From Phycisphaerales bacterium UBA2218 (GTDB lineage Bacteria > Planctomycetota > Phycisphaerae > Sedimentisphaerales > Anaerobacaceae), in NCBI GenBank assembly GCA_002327785.1, contig DCUI01000107.1, forward strand, positions 63,961-127,960: 64,000 bases of DNA, given 5' to 3'. Below, in pieces: positions 18,331-29,106 of this stretch. Position 1 is the stretch's first letter; each line of letters starts with the position of its first letter. The position numbers were made by a program, and so were the translations under genes. The notes below the pieces were generated by a model. That model searched no databases and was not told where the DNA came from. It saw only the letters and a program-made list of their open reading frames with translations.

Positions 18331-19053
18331 TCAGGCCGTATTGTGCCCCAGGATCAGGACCCGGCGGGAAAGGGTCAATTGGAGCTTGTAGAGCCTGCTG
18401 CACAGCGGACAACGCGGGAAGAGGGCTTCCAAGGCGCCGAATGGCATATGAGAAGCAACGGCCGCAAGAATGACTGCGGCCGCGCCAACGTACGGGCCGC
18501 TCATGTACCGGCTCCGGATGCCCCCATAACCGGCGTTCACCAGCAGTTGGTCCAGCCTGCGGCGAGTCGTGACGTAGTTGTGAGAGAAATCGCAATTGAA
18601 GAAGTGCCGCCGCCAGCTCAGATAGTCCGGGCAGTGAATCAGGAACTTGCCGCCGGGATTGAGAACCTGCCTGATCTGGCACGCCGTGTCCAGGGCCTGC
18701 TCCAGGCCGCTCATGTGCTCCATCACGTTAATCATGACAACCAGATCGAACTTCCGGTCGAGCGCAGGCAGCGGCGGAACCCGTGCGCATACAACGTTCG
18801 CCCCCCTGCTGCGCAGCGACTCGGCCAAGCCGGCGTTCGGCTCGACCGCATGGTATTCGAGCTTGCGTTCGAGGCACAATTGGGCGAACTCGCCCCGCCC
18901 CGGGCCAATCTCCAGGACGCTGCCGCCGGGTGTAAGCTCGGTGAACGCGAGAATCCGTTCAGCGGCCCGGCGGACAAATCGCATCCCCAGTCCGGTCGGC
19001 TGCTCAGCCTTTCGCAGATGATCGAAAAAGGCGCCTGTAGTCTCTGGACTCAC
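18331..19053 (-). CDS. Class I SAM-dependent methyltransferase
   Basis: 240 residues. SAM-binding motif I is VLEIGPGRGEFAQLC (about 45-59), the acidic motif II region is YHAVEPN, and FDLVVMINVMEHM is the post-motif with the class-typical ...EH. LNPGGKFLIHCPDY follows. Likely methylates a glycan or lipid-linked sugar. Its ATG overlaps the stop of the upstream methyltransferase by 4 bases (19050-19053), so the pair is translationally coupled. Confidence 0.85.
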   Translation of the reverse strand: MSPETTGAFFDHLRKAEQPTGLGMRFVRRAAERILAFTELTPGGSVLEIGPGRGEFAQLCLERKLEYHAVEPNAGLAESLRSRGANVVCARVPPLPALDRKFDLVVMINVMEHMSGLEQALDTACQIRQVLNPGGKFLIHCPDYLSWRRHFFNCDFSHNYVTTRRRLDQLLVNAGYGGIRSRYMSGPYVGAAAVILAAVASHMPFGALEALFPRCPLCSRLYKLQLTLSRRVLILGHNTA

Positions 19054-19874
19054 TGTTTTCTCCTTCGCGCGATCAGGACCCGCTCATCCGTGCAACGATC
19101 CTTGTACTCGTTGTAGACCTGAAGGTCATAGATAGCCTTGTATAGGAGGTAGTCCTGTTTGCGGACGATCTCGAAGCCTTCGGCAGCAAGGATCTGCTCG
19201 ATCTTGTCCCACTCGACGCGGTCATCCGGCCAGACGTGGATGTCCCCTTCCCGTTTGTAGCGGGGATTGCACAGCCGTCTGAGGATGTGGACGTAGCCCC
19301 GCACGTCAAACACCAGCGACAGCCAACGCCGCCAGTTCACGCAAGGGAGGGCCTTCTGAAGGAACTCCATGTAGACCGCAGGTTTCTCATAGTACGTCTC
19401 TGTGACTTCGTGGTCGATGTAGAGAACGCCGCCGGGCTTGACGACTCGGCACATCTCCCGCACGATTGCCAGATAGTCCGGCACGTGGTGCAAGACCGAA
19501 TACGTGGCCACCAGGTCGAAGTGCGCGTTCGGCACGTTAGACAGGTCCCTGCCGTTGAGCTTGAGCGTATCGGATAGGTTGCTGCCGGAGAACTTCCGCC
19601 AGATGCCCTTGAGAAAGTCATCAGACAGGTCCGCTGAGACAGTGTATACCGCCAGCTCGATCAGGTGCCTCGTCAGATTGCCCGAGCCGCAGCCGAAGTC
19701 GAGCGCCTTCAGCGGCCTGGTTCCCGTCTGGACCGATTCCACCGCCTGGCGGAGCATCCCGCGCAACCGCTGCTGCTCGATGGGATTGAAGATATCCCCG
19801 TGCACCTGCTCGTACACCGCGGCGTCCGCACCTTTGTAGTATTCAGGCTCCACGTGTCTGCCCCTGTGTACCAT
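19050..19874 (-). CDS. Class I SAM-dependent methyltransferase
   Basis: 274 residues. Motif I is ALDFGCGSGNLTRHLI (about 56-71), motif II VSADLSDDFL, then DLVATYSVLHHVPDYLAIVREMCRVVKPGGVLYIDHE, the standard Methyltransf_11 layout. The ATG at 19874 overlaps the upstream GT4 by 32 bases. A GTG at 19853 (VEPEYYKGADAAVYEQVHGD) with AGGGG in front is an equally possible start. Located in the glycan cluster, so the substrate is probably a sugar intermediate. Confidence 0.83.
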   Translation of the reverse strand: MVHRGRHVEPEYYKGADAAVYEQVHGDIFNPIEQQRLRGMLRQAVESVQTGTRPLKALDFGCGSGNLTRHLIELAVYTVSADLSDDFLKGIWRKFSGSNLSDTLKLNGRDLSNVPNAHFDLVATYSVLHHVPDYLAIVREMCRVVKPGGVLYIDHEVTETYYEKPAVYMEFLQKALPCVNWRRWLSLVFDVRGYVHILRRLCNPRYKREGDIHVWPDDRVEWDKIEQILAAEGFEIVRKQDYLLYKAIYDLQVYNEYKDRCTDERVLIARRRKQ

Positions 19875-20982
19875 TCTCTCGTTTCTTCGAGGCCGTAAGT
19901 CGCTGATAGATCTCCACGATTTGCTGCACTACCCTGCCGCCATCGAACCGGCCGGCGAACTCGAATGCATTGCGGCTGAGTTTCTCCCGGAGGCGCTCAT
20001 CTTGGGCAAGCCTTCGGATCGCCTGGGCGATGGTCTCCGCACCGAGTCGCGGCAGGAGGATTCCGGTCTCGCCGTCATGGATCAACTCAGGCAACCCGCC
20101 CACAGGCGATGCAATGACCGGCACCTGCATCCGCATTGCCTCCAAGGCCGCGATGCCGAAAGCCTCCCGCCGACTCGGGACGACCACTGCATCGAAGGCT
20201 CGCATCACCGCCGCCGAATTCTCATGCAGGCCGGCCAACACGACGGTCCTTTCGACTCGGAGCCGACGGATGCGATCCGCCAGCGGTCCCTTCTCCGGGC
20301 CGTCACCCACCAGGTAGATGCACCAGGGCTTCCCCTCTCGCGGCAACTTCGCGGCGGCATCCACGAGCAGGTCCACCCCCTTGGCCCGGTCGAGCCGGCC
20401 GACGAAACCGACGACGAACCGGTCCTTCGCCAGTCCGAGCGACTCTCTGACGGTGTCGCGGTCGTAGCGGTCGGGATCGAACCGTTCAAAGTCGATGAAG
20501 TTCGGAACGACGGCCACGGGGACATGCGGATCGCCCATCGCCTGCTTCACGGCTGCTGCCGCGGCCTGCGAATTGGCGAGAATCGCATCGGCCCGCGAGC
20601 CAAACCGCCGGAAGAACCAGCGATAGACGCAGCCTGTGCCGTCCCGAAAAATCGGGCCATGCTCATGCAGGACGAGGGTGCCGGCAAATCGAGGGCGAGC
20701 CAGCAAGCTGCTGATGACCGCCTTCTGAAGGTGGGCGTGGACGATATCAATCCCGCGTTCTTTGCAGATGCTCGCGATGGCCCGAATGGCGGCGAGGCTG
20801 TACTTCCCGGATTTCAGCGTGATGACCGGCGCATCGACCGGCAGCGGTCTGGGGTTGGGCCGAAGGGCGCATATATAACTCTCGACCTGGTCGGCCGGCA
20901 TCCGCTCGACGACGTTCTTCACGACGAACGGTGCGCCGCCATAGCCCAGATGATCGATCACATGGAGGACCCGGATCTTCAT
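19843..20982 (-). CDS. Glycosyltransferase family 4
   Basis: About 379 residues from ATG 20982, which overlaps the upstream stop by 4 bases (ATGA) and fixes the start at MKIRVLHVIDHLGYGGAPF. GT-B fold signs are FVVGFVGRLDRAKGVDLLVDA, CIYLVGDGPEKGPLADRI and VVPSRREAFGIAALEAMRMQ with the E-x7-E motif, then SPVGGLPELIHDGETGIL. It probably extends a surface glycan in the cytoplasm. One of three GT4 genes in this cluster. Confidence 0.92.
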   Translation of the reverse strand: MKIRVLHVIDHLGYGGAPFVVKNVVERMPADQVESYICALRPNPRPLPVDAPVITLKSGKYSLAAIRAIASICKERGIDIVHAHLQKAVISSLLARPRFAGTLVLHEHGPIFRDGTGCVYRWFFRRFGSRADAILANSQAAAAAVKQAMGDPHVPVAVVPNFIDFERFDPDRYDRDTVRESLGLAKDRFVVGFVGRLDRAKGVDLLVDAAAKLPREGKPWCIYLVGDGPEKGPLADRIRRLRVERTVVLAGLHENSAAVMRAFDAVVVPSRREAFGIAALEAMRMQVPVIASPVGGLPELIHDGETGILLPRLGAETIAQAIRRLAQDERLREKLSRNAFEFAGRFDGGRVVQQIVEIYQRLTASKKRENGTQGQTRGA

Positions 20983-22109
20983 CTCACCCTCGCATATAGT
21001 TGCAGATACGATTCTGCCGCCGCGGCCCAACTGAAGCTCTCAGCCTTCTTCCTGGCGGACTGTGACATGGCCCTCAGCACCTGCCGGTCGTCGGCCAGTC
21101 TTCGCACCGCAGCGGCCAGTGCGGCGGGATTCGGAGCGTCCACGACGATGCCGTTGTTCGAGATCAGCTCATCCACGCCTTCGCACCGGGTCGTCACGAT
21201 GGGCAGGCCGCTGGCCATCGCTTCGAGCATGGCATTGCTCATGCCCTCCTGGATGCTCGCGCTCACGAAGACATCGTGCTGCCGATAGATCTCCGGCATA
21301 CTCTCCCCCTCCTGCCGCCCCGTGAGCGTGACCACGTCCTGCAAGTTCCTTTCGCTCACGAGACGCTGCAACGAGGATTCGAGCGCCCCGCCGCCGACGA
21401 TGGTCAGGCGTGCATCCCAGCCCTGGCCGCGAACAAGCTCGACAGTTTCCACCAGCAGGGGTAATCGTTTCGTCATGGAGAGCCTGCCCACGGTCAGCAG
21501 CCGCAGCACATCTGGGGCCGAAGCGTCGTGGGCCGGGTGAAAACACTCCAGATCGACGCCATTGGGGATGACCTCGATGCCGGCAGACGGCAGAAATCTC
21601 AGAGCTCGCGACTTCAATCCCTCGCTGCACGCGACGAGGGCCGAAGCTTGTCTCCAGATCGGCTTGAAGACCAGCGGGCCGAGGATCTTGTACTCAAGCT
21701 TCAGTCTCGCGTTCGGGCCGGGCACGTCGGACCCGCGCAGCGAGACGATGTAGGGGACCCGCCGAGCAGTTCGGTAGCACAGCCAGCCCGTCGGGAAGCC
21801 GAAGAAAGCATGGACCAGGTCGTAATCACCCGACTTCACGAGCCGCCGATGGCACTCGCCGGCCTTGAGAAGCCATTCGACGACCTCGCGTCTGCGCCAT
21901 AGATGCAGGTTCTTCTTGCGAATGCCCATCTTGAAAATCAGGACATTGTCGGCCATTCGCTCCATGAAGACCCCGGACCTCGGCGCCGAGGTCAGGACAT
22001 CGACTTCCAGATCGGACCTGCCGGCGTATTCTTGCAGCAAGGCCCGATGGGCCTGGCCGCCGCCCCCGCCAATCGGCGGGAACTCATAATTGAGCATTAG
22101 AATCTTCAC
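20979..22109 (-). CDS. Glycosyltransferase family 4
   Basis: 376 residues beginning MKILMLNYEFPPIGGGGGQA, a typical GT4 N-terminus. RLLTVGRLSMTKRLPLLVET, LTIVGGGALESSL and VFVSASIQEGMSNAMLEAMA (E-x7-E) mark the nucleotide-sugar domain. It overlaps its neighbours by ATGA on both sides (22106-22109 and 20979-20982), so three genes in a row are translationally coupled. Confidence 0.92.
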   Translation of the reverse strand: MKILMLNYEFPPIGGGGGQAHRALLQEYAGRSDLEVDVLTSAPRSGVFMERMADNVLIFKMGIRKKNLHLWRRREVVEWLLKAGECHRRLVKSGDYDLVHAFFGFPTGWLCYRTARRVPYIVSLRGSDVPGPNARLKLEYKILGPLVFKPIWRQASALVACSEGLKSRALRFLPSAGIEVIPNGVDLECFHPAHDASAPDVLRLLTVGRLSMTKRLPLLVETVELVRGQGWDARLTIVGGGALESSLQRLVSERNLQDVVTLTGRQEGESMPEIYRQHDVFVSASIQEGMSNAMLEAMASGLPIVTTRCEGVDELISNNGIVVDAPNPAALAAAVRRLADDRQVLRAMSQSARKKAESFSWAAAAESYLQLYARVR

Positions 22110-22834
22110 AGGCTGTCGGACTTTCGGGCGACTACGTAGAGATTCGTCTGCAAGCCCAGAGGCAGCTTGCGGAAGTCGAGCCGCTCGACCACACGGCCAA
22201 GCAGGCCGAGTCTCCTTAACTTCACTCGCGTGTAATCGTTGATCGGGTTCATCTTGACGAATCGGACGTCAAATCCGTGTTTCGCCAGGCGACGGCGGAG
22301 CTGTCCGGGCGTGTGCAGCGACGGGTGCACGCGGCGCCACTTCAGCGTCCTGTGCGTCAGCGTCTCGAAAACCGCATTGCTCCATTTGTTCGGCGTCTGG
22401 AACAGGTAGTGCCCGCCCGGCTTGAGGACGCGATACACCTCGGCGACGTGCCGGTCGATGCGGGCAATGTGCTCGAACAAATCGAAGCTCAGCACGGCAT
22501 TGAAGGCTCCATCCTCGAACGTCAACTCCTCGGCAGGCTGGACCTCCAGCCGGATGCCCGCGTACTTGCTTCGGCCGTACTCGATGGCCACCTGTGAGAT
22601 GTCCGTGCCCCGCACATCATGGCCCTGCTTCATCAGCTCGAAGACGACCGTGCCGATGCCGCAACCGATCTCCAGGATCTTGTCGCCCGGCCTGAACAGG
22701 TTGGTCTGGACGAGAAAGTCGAGGTTCGTCTGGAGGTTGCCCCGCTGCTCCTTGCCCTGCGCCAGCTCGCCCTGCCAGCCGGTGTCGTACAACTCCTGCT
22801 GCTCATTCAGTTGTCCATCCGTAAACTGGGGCAC
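22106..22834 (-). CDS. Class I SAM-dependent methyltransferase
   Basis: 242 residues, starting at GTG 22834 (GTG CCC CAG). Motif I ILEIGCGIGTVVFELMKQG (about 55-73), VRGTDISQVAIEYG, then FNAVLSFDLFEHIARIDRHV and YRVLKPGGHYLFQTPNKW are standard. The ribosome site (GGAG) is further away than usual. Probably modifies a glycan intermediate. The stop overlaps the GT4 start. Confidence 0.83.
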   Translation of the reverse strand: MPQFTDGQLNEQQELYDTGWQGELAQGKEQRGNLQTNLDFLVQTNLFRPGDKILEIGCGIGTVVFELMKQGHDVRGTDISQVAIEYGRSKYAGIRLEVQPAEELTFEDGAFNAVLSFDLFEHIARIDRHVAEVYRVLKPGGHYLFQTPNKWSNAVFETLTHRTLKWRRVHPSLHTPGQLRRRLAKHGFDVRFVKMNPINDYTRVKLRRLGLLGRVVERLDFRKLPLGLQTNLYVVARKSDSL

Positions 22835-22860
22835 GTTCGAGACACTCCACCCGGCAAGCG

Positions 22861-24797
22861 CTACTTTCGCTGGAATACGACTTCTTCGTATTTGCCCACG
22901 ATCCGGTAGTTCGTCATCACGTACCGGCGGAACGGCTGCATCACCTCATATCGCACCGCCTCCACGGGATCGACCTTCGTTTTCAGATAATTCACATATG
23001 CCTGGTCAAACAGCTTCTCATCCTGTGGACGCAGGAAACCCCGCGTCGTCTCCGGCCACAATTCCAGAGGCGGCCGCCTCTGCGGGAAGTGGCGCTTCCG
23101 CGTGTCCACGATGAACTTGGGTGGATTCTTCTCGAACGCGTGGAGGATCTCCTGGACCCGTTCGGCGAGCTGCTCCGGCGGCAGCAGGTGCATCATTCCC
23201 TCGAACGCCTTCGGGGTCGAGCTCATCCGCTGGGCCTGCACGTAGATCCCGGGGACCCATCCCCAGACGTAGAGCGGATCGTCGGGGTCGGAATTCTCGC
23301 GGATGTAGTCGCCGATCTGAATCCAGCCGTACTGATGGTTCGCGGCAATCTCCTGCCACTTCTGAAGATATCCCTTGACACGTGTCGGCCGTCCCGCTCG
23401 ATCCACGGCCCGGCCGCCGTTGTGTGGATACCGGGAAAGGCCGAAGAAGATGTGCCAGGACAGGACGATCATAGCGAGCAGACCGACCAGGCCGAGGACA
23501 GTCCATCGCGCTCTGTCGCGGTCAGTACGGAGCTTGTACGCATACAGCCCGACGAGAGAACTGCCCAGCACGGCGCTCGAGGCGTTCAGCGGCAGGTAGT
23601 ACTGTTCATACGAGTGCGGACTGATGCAGCAGAAAGCCATGTCCAGGAACCACCAGATCCCGAACAGCAGCACGAATCGGCCGGCATCGTCCTCAATACC
23701 GACCTTGGCTTTCGTGCGTCTGCCTCGCAACAGAGTCACGATTTGTGCCACGATCGCCCCGATAGCCAGGGCAATCGGCAGAATCAGCACGCCGTAGTAC
23801 CGGAAGACCCGACGTAGGGCTTCCTTGCGTTCTTCGGGGCCGAGTAAGCGCCAGCTCTCGCTGACATAGCCCGGCAACAACCTCAAGATCAGGCTGTCGT
23901 CCCCTTTCTGAACCTCCGGCGTCTGGGCGCCGGCGACAGATTCCTGCGGAGCCTGTCCGGTGTCGGCAACATACTGGAACTTGACGCCGGCCAGTTTGAA
24001 CACAGGACCGAGAACGAAAGAATAGGGCCAGTAGTACAGGGGCGTACCCATAGTCGCGTACCATGCGCAGATGGGCGTCAAAGTGATTGCGGCCCCGGCC
24101 AGCAGCAGCAGGACGTCCCTGCCGACCTTCCTCCACGCATATCGGTAGAGGATCGGTCCGGCCAGAGCAACCACGCCGACCGCCGCGATGGCGGAGACAC
24201 CCGTCTGCTTGAACAGGGGCCCGCCAATCAACAAGACGCCGGTCAGCAGAGCCCACCACCATTTGCCGGTGAGCCGATACCAGACGAAGCTGCAGATCCC
24301 CCCGATCATCAAGGCAATCATGAACTGTTCTTTCACGTTGCCGTACTTGGCGATCACCGGCGCAGAGAGATACACGGATGCGACGATCACGCTGATGACG
24401 GCCGCAAGGCTCCCATAGAGCCGACGAACCGTGACGAACATGAAGGCAAACGCCGCCGTCTGGAAGAGTCCCTGGAGCACCTTCGAGCCGGTCTCGTTGA
24501 AGCCGGAGAGGGTCACGCCGAGCATATTTACTAAGAGCGTTCCGGCCTGGGCACTGGGTTTCTCGTCGTAGCCGATGCGGGCCCCGGAAAGGACGTGCTG
24601 GGCCGAGTACACGTAGGAACCACTGTCGAACGGGTCCGGACACTTGAGCTCGAAGTACTTGCCCAGAAGGAATGGAATGCCGGCAAAGATAGCCAATGCC
24701 ACCGCAACGAGGATTTGCCGCCTGTGGTCTGACAGGAACGGCGTGGCAATTGACGCATGGTCGGCTGCCGGTCTCTTCCTTCGCGGAGCTTTGCTCA

Positions 24798-24798
<1 letters not shown>
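22861..24798 (-). CDS. PMT/ArnT-like polytopic glycosyltransferase (GT-C fold)
   Basis: 645 residues with about 10-12 membrane helices and a soluble C-terminal part after about residue 480. The first extracytoplasmic loop holds the acidic stretch CPDPFDSGSYVYSAQHVL, like the acidic motif of lipid-phosphate-sugar-using GT-C enzymes. I infer transfer of a sugar from a polyprenyl-phosphate donor to a glycan or protein at the outer face of the membrane. The adjacent GT2 gene, of the ArnC/DPM type, would make that donor. The ATG shares one base with the GT2 stop (TAATG at 24798). Confidence 0.75.
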
Positions 24799-25787
<989 letters not shown>

Positions 25788-25822
25788 ATTCTCTTCGGGT
25801 ATCGCCTATTACGTAAGTCCTT

Positions 25823-25851
25823 ATCCTACCGACAGAAAGGCTCTCGTGCAA
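25823..25851 (-). promoter_or_regulatory. Sigma70-type promoter of the glycan operon
   Basis: On the minus strand TTGCAC (25851-25846) is followed after exactly 17 bases by TAGGAT (25828-25823). The GT2 start codon lies 36 bases further on. This is the only good hexamer pair seen in the divergent gap. Confidence 0.6.
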
Positions 25852-25976
25852 TGAAAGACGAACTTCGTCCTTCAAAGAATTATCGGCGATGAAACGTCCG
25901 CAGGTCAGTTAAAATACCCACGGCATTCGGGGCGTTCACACGGGGTCGAAGACGACCGATGGCCAAGGAGAGAATC

Positions 25977-27437
25977 ATGCGAAGCGCAAAGAATCGGCTC
26001 GACATCGTCCTGTTCATCGTACTGGCCGCAGTCGCGGCAACGTGGGCTCAGGGCAGAACGATCATCTTTCGTCCTCAGGATACGGGCGAGGCCCTCGCCA
26101 ATCCCGGCATGGGATGGGTACTGCACCACTACGACAATATCGCATCCAACTACGGCGGGCGACTCGAACCGTCCGATACTGTCGATGATTTCCCCGGTGT
26201 CACGGTGGTTTACCTGCGGATCGCATGGTCGCACATCGAGCCCCAGGAAGGCCGGTTCAACTGGTCCGTCCTCGATACCCCCGCCCAGCGGTGGCTCGAC
26301 AAGGGCAAACAGATCGCCCTTCGCATCTCGTGCAGCGAGTCGTTCATGCGATACGCCACGCCCGAGTGGGTGGAGAGAGCCGGGGCCAGGGGATACAACT
26401 TCACGCCGGGCAAGGGCATGGATCCCAATGGGCCCTACTGGGAGCCGGATTATGACGACCCGGTCTTTCTCGAAAAGCTGGACCATTTTCTGGCCGCTCT
26501 GGCGGACCGTTACGACGGCAATCCGGAGGTCGCTTTCATCGACGTCGGCTCGTTCGGCGTCTGGGGAGAGGGCCATACCTATGCCAGCTCGCTGAAGCCG
26601 TACTCCGCCGAGACGATCCGCCGGCATATCGACCTGCACACAAAGCACTTCAAGAAGACCCTGTTGGCGGCCAACGACGACTTCGCCTCGCAGGATCGAG
26701 GCCGCCAGACCATTGAATACGCCGCCCAACAGGGCCTGACCCTGCGCGACGACAGCATCCTCGTCCAAGGCGGCCGGAACGCGTACTTCAATGCCGATTT
26801 CGCACCGTTGTTCTGGGAGCACGCCCCTGTGGTGTTGGAAAGCGAGCATTTCGGCCCCTCGCGGGACCGCGGCAACTGGAAGGACGGCAACCAGTACCTC
26901 GAAGCCGTCGAGAAGTACCACGCGAGCTATGCCTCGATCCACTGGTGGCCTCGGGAGTTCCTCGCTGAGAACCAGGACTTGGTCCGAAAAATCAACCTCC
27001 GCCTGGGCTATCGGCTCCAACTCGTGGAAGCCTCCTGGCCAAGCGAGATCCCCGTGGACGGCGATTTCTGGTTCGCGACCACATGGCAAAACGCCGGCGT
27101 CGCCCCCTGCCTGACGGGCGGCCATCCGGCCGTGACCACCAAGAATGCCAAGGGCGGAATCACCGCCGTATTCGTCGATGACGGCATGGACATGCGATGC
27201 CTGCTCGTCGCGGAGCCCGGACAAGCACCGGCACAGAGCCACAAGGCCGACTTCAGGCTGCCTCTGGCCTCAGACGAGCGGACCCGGCCGCTGAAGCCCG
27301 GCGAGTACGCCGTTTACATATCCGTCGGCACGCCCACCGGCACTCCGACGATCGCCCTGCCCTTGCCGAACGACGACGGCCATCGCCGCTACCGCCTTGG
27401 CAAGTTGGACGTCCGTCAGGCGATCCACCAGAAGTAG
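25977..27437 (+). CDS. Secreted DUF4832-type glycosidase-like protein
   Basis: 486 residues. ATG 25977 is preferred over 25959 because AAGGAGA sits 5 bases before it. The signal peptide is MRSAKNRLDIVLFIVLAAVA. The body looks like a TIM barrel: GMGWVLHHYDNI, VVYLRIAWSHIEPQEGRFNW, AFIDVGSFGVWGEGH, LESEHFGPSRDRGNW. The second half resembles DUF4832, with Ig-like ending RPLKPGEYAVYISVGTPTGT. Members are linked to carbohydrate metabolism but no activity is known to me. E and D residues in GRFNW/VWGEG could be catalytic. Confidence 0.78.
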   Translation: MRSAKNRLDIVLFIVLAAVAATWAQGRTIIFRPQDTGEALANPGMGWVLHHYDNIASNYGGRLEPSDTVDDFPGVTVVYLRIAWSHIEPQEGRFNWSVLDTPAQRWLDKGKQIALRISCSESFMRYATPEWVERAGARGYNFTPGKGMDPNGPYWEPDYDDPVFLEKLDHFLAALADRYDGNPEVAFIDVGSFGVWGEGHTYASSLKPYSAETIRRHIDLHTKHFKKTLLAANDDFASQDRGRQTIEYAAQQGLTLRDDSILVQGGRNAYFNADFAPLFWEHAPVVLESEHFGPSRDRGNWKDGNQYLEAVEKYHASYASIHWWPREFLAENQDLVRKINLRLGYRLQLVEASWPSEIPVDGDFWFATTWQNAGVAPCLTGGHPAVTTKNAKGGITAVFVDDGMDMRCLLVAEPGQAPAQSHKADFRLPLASDERTRPLKPGEYAVYISVGTPTGTPTIALPLPNDDGHRRYRLGKLDVRQAIHQK

Positions 27438-27461
27438 GCCGAGTTGCTCCCGAGCAGACTT

Positions 27462-27569
27462 GTCATGCCAAACAGAGTGAAACATCTGGCCCACGAGTTG
27501 GAGACCGGCATTGAATACTGCGGCAAGTCCTGCTCCGATGCGCAGATCCTTCACTTCGTTCAGAATGAC
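27462..27569. repeat. GTCAT-ended intergenic palindromic element, copy B
   Basis: 108 bases. Left end GTCATGCCAAACAGAGTGAA then CATCTGGCC; right end GCAGATCCTTCACTTCGTTC then AGAATGAC. Same end structure and the same length as copy C at 30942-31049. It lies between the DUF4832 gene and cobO. Confidence 0.78.
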
Positions 27570-27706
27570 GGGAGCAAGGGCCGCTTCTCACGCCGGTACG
27601 GCGAGGGGCCGCCTCAAACGAGGCTGGGAGACGGCGTTCCCTTGTGGAGACCCGTCTTCGGCATTTTTGCCTTCTCGCAGGATGAGTCCGTGCATATCAT
27701 GGGCGG

Positions 27707-28249
27707 ATGCTTGAGAAAGGATTGGTCCAGATATACACGGGCGACGGCAAGGGCAAGACCACCGCGGCCTTCGGGCTGGCGCTTCGTGCGGCCGGGCGGG
27801 GCCACCGGGTACTGATCTACCAGTTCCTCAAGCCGCCGTCGCTGGAGCTGGGCGAGCGGCTTGGCGTCGAGCGGTCCGGCTTGCCCGTTCAGGTAGAGGC
27901 CCTGGAAGCAAGGTGGGATGTGTTCGGCTCGCTTCGCAGAGAGCAGGATATGGCCCTGGCAAGGACGGCAATCAGGGACGCACTGACAGAACTGACCGAA
28001 ACGGCTGCGACGAGAGCGTATGACGTTCTGATTCTTGATGAAATCATCTTCTGCATCTCGGCCGGGTTGGCCGAGTTGGGTGACGTGCAAACTCTCATCG
28101 CGCGCAGGGACCCGCATGTCGAGCTGGTCTTGACCGGTCGGGGCGCGACGCCGGAGCTTATCGCCCTGGCGGACTTGGTGACCGAGATGAAGAAGATCAA
28201 GCATCCGTTCGAAAAGAACGCGCCCGCGAGAGCGGGAATTGATTATTAG
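27707..28249 (+). CDS. cobO: Corrinoid adenosyltransferase (CobO/BtuR type)
   Basis: 180 residues. ATP:co(I)rrinoid adenosyltransferase, which attaches the adenosyl group in vitamin B12 synthesis or salvage. It starts MLEKGLVQIYTGDGKGKTTA with the P-loop GDGKGKTT at about 12-19, followed by HRVLIYQFLKP, VLILDEIIF (Walker-B-like) and ELVLTGRGATPELIALADLVTEM, the CobA/CobO hallmark. The C-terminus HPFEKNAPARAGIDY also fits. No other cobalamin genes are in the window. It precedes ispD by 15 bases. Confidence 0.93.
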   Translation: MLEKGLVQIYTGDGKGKTTAAFGLALRAAGRGHRVLIYQFLKPPSLELGERLGVERSGLPVQVEALEARWDVFGSLRREQDMALARTAIRDALTELTETAATRAYDVLILDEIIFCISAGLAELGDVQTLIARRDPHVELVLTGRGATPELIALADLVTEMKKIKHPFEKNAPARAGIDY

Positions 28250-28264
28250 CTCATGGAGTGACAA

Positions 28265-29005
28265 GTGTCCAAGAAGGTTGCAGCCATCATTTGTGCGGCC
28301 GGGCCGGGGAGCCGGTTCGGCGGCAAGAGAAAGAAACAGTTCGTCGAGGTCGCCGGCCGGGCCGTCTTCATGCGGAGCCTCGAGCTGTTTGCCAATCGCA
28401 ACGACGTCAAGCAGGTACTCCTGGGGATCTCCAAGGACGACGAGGAAACACTCAAAGTCAACTGGGGGGCGAAGCTGTCCTTCTTCGGCGTGCAGACCTT
28501 CTTCGGCGGGGCCGAGCGGTTCGAGACGGTCATCAAGGCACTCGACCTCATCAAAGATGGGATCGAGATGATTGCGGTACACGACGCCTGCCGATGCTGC
28601 GCCACGGACCAGCTCATCGCCGACGTGATCGCCAAGGCGGCCGAGACGGGAGCCGCGATCCCCGCCGCCCCGGTGACCGCGACGATCAAGCAGGTCCGGG
28701 ACGGCATGATCGTCAGGACCGTGGACCGAGCGGGCCTGTTCGAGGCTCAGACCCCCCAGGTCTTCGATCTGGCCCTGCTCAAGAAAGCCTACGCCAACCT
28801 GGCGAAGGTCGATAAGGCCGTTGTCACGGACGACGCATTTCTCGTGGAGGCAATCGGGCACAAGGTCGCCATCGTGGAATCGGACGCGTCCAACATCAAG
28901 ATCACGCGTCCAAGCGACCTGCCGATCGCGGAGACGATCCTCAAATCGAAGCCGAAACCAAAGATCGAAGGCCCCATGGGGCCTTTCGACGAGGCCCAGT
29001 GGTGA
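28265..29005 (+). CDS. ispD: 2-C-methyl-D-erythritol 4-phosphate cytidylyltransferase
   Basis: 246 residues. Third step of the MEP isoprenoid pathway: CTP plus MEP gives CDP-ME. GTG start at 28265. The nucleotide-binding N-terminus is ICAAGPGSRFGGKRKKQFVEV, then GGAERFETVIKAL, AVHDACRCC (usual VHDAARP), APVTATIKQV, TVDRAGLFEAQTPQVFDLALL and VTDDAFLVEAIGHKVAIVE. The C-terminus has an extra ten or so residues (KIEGPMGPFDEAQW). It shares a strand with cobO and ends 50 bases before the trp promoter. Confidence 0.93.
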   Translation: MSKKVAAIICAAGPGSRFGGKRKKQFVEVAGRAVFMRSLELFANRNDVKQVLLGISKDDEETLKVNWGAKLSFFGVQTFFGGAERFETVIKALDLIKDGIEMIAVHDACRCCATDQLIADVIAKAAETGAAIPAAPVTATIKQVRDGMIVRTVDRAGLFEAQTPQVFDLALLKKAYANLAKVDKAVVTDDAFLVEAIGHKVAIVESDASNIKITRPSDLPIAETILKSKPKPKIEGPMGPFDEAQW

Positions 29006-29056
29006 CGATTCTGTCGTGCGGGACGTATGGCGAAGAAGAATTTTCGGATTTTCCTC

Positions 29057-29085
29057 TTGACAAAGTCGGGTCCGGTCGATTTAAT
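29057..29085 (+). promoter_or_regulatory. Sigma70-type promoter of the trp operon
   Basis: A perfect TTGACA (29057-29062), a 17-base spacer and TTTAAT (29080-29085, 5 of 6 matches to TATAAT). Transcription should start near 29092, just ahead of the leader peptide reading frame. This is the best promoter match in the window. Confidence 0.75.
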
Positions 29086-29106
29086 AGAGTGATTATGAGG
29101 CAGAAC

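Noticed and set aside
29095..29106. ATG 29095 as the leader-peptide start
   Set aside because: It would lie only about 3 bases from the predicted transcript start. GAGG at 29097-29100 fits ATG 29107 better. The conclusion about the Trp codons is the same for both.
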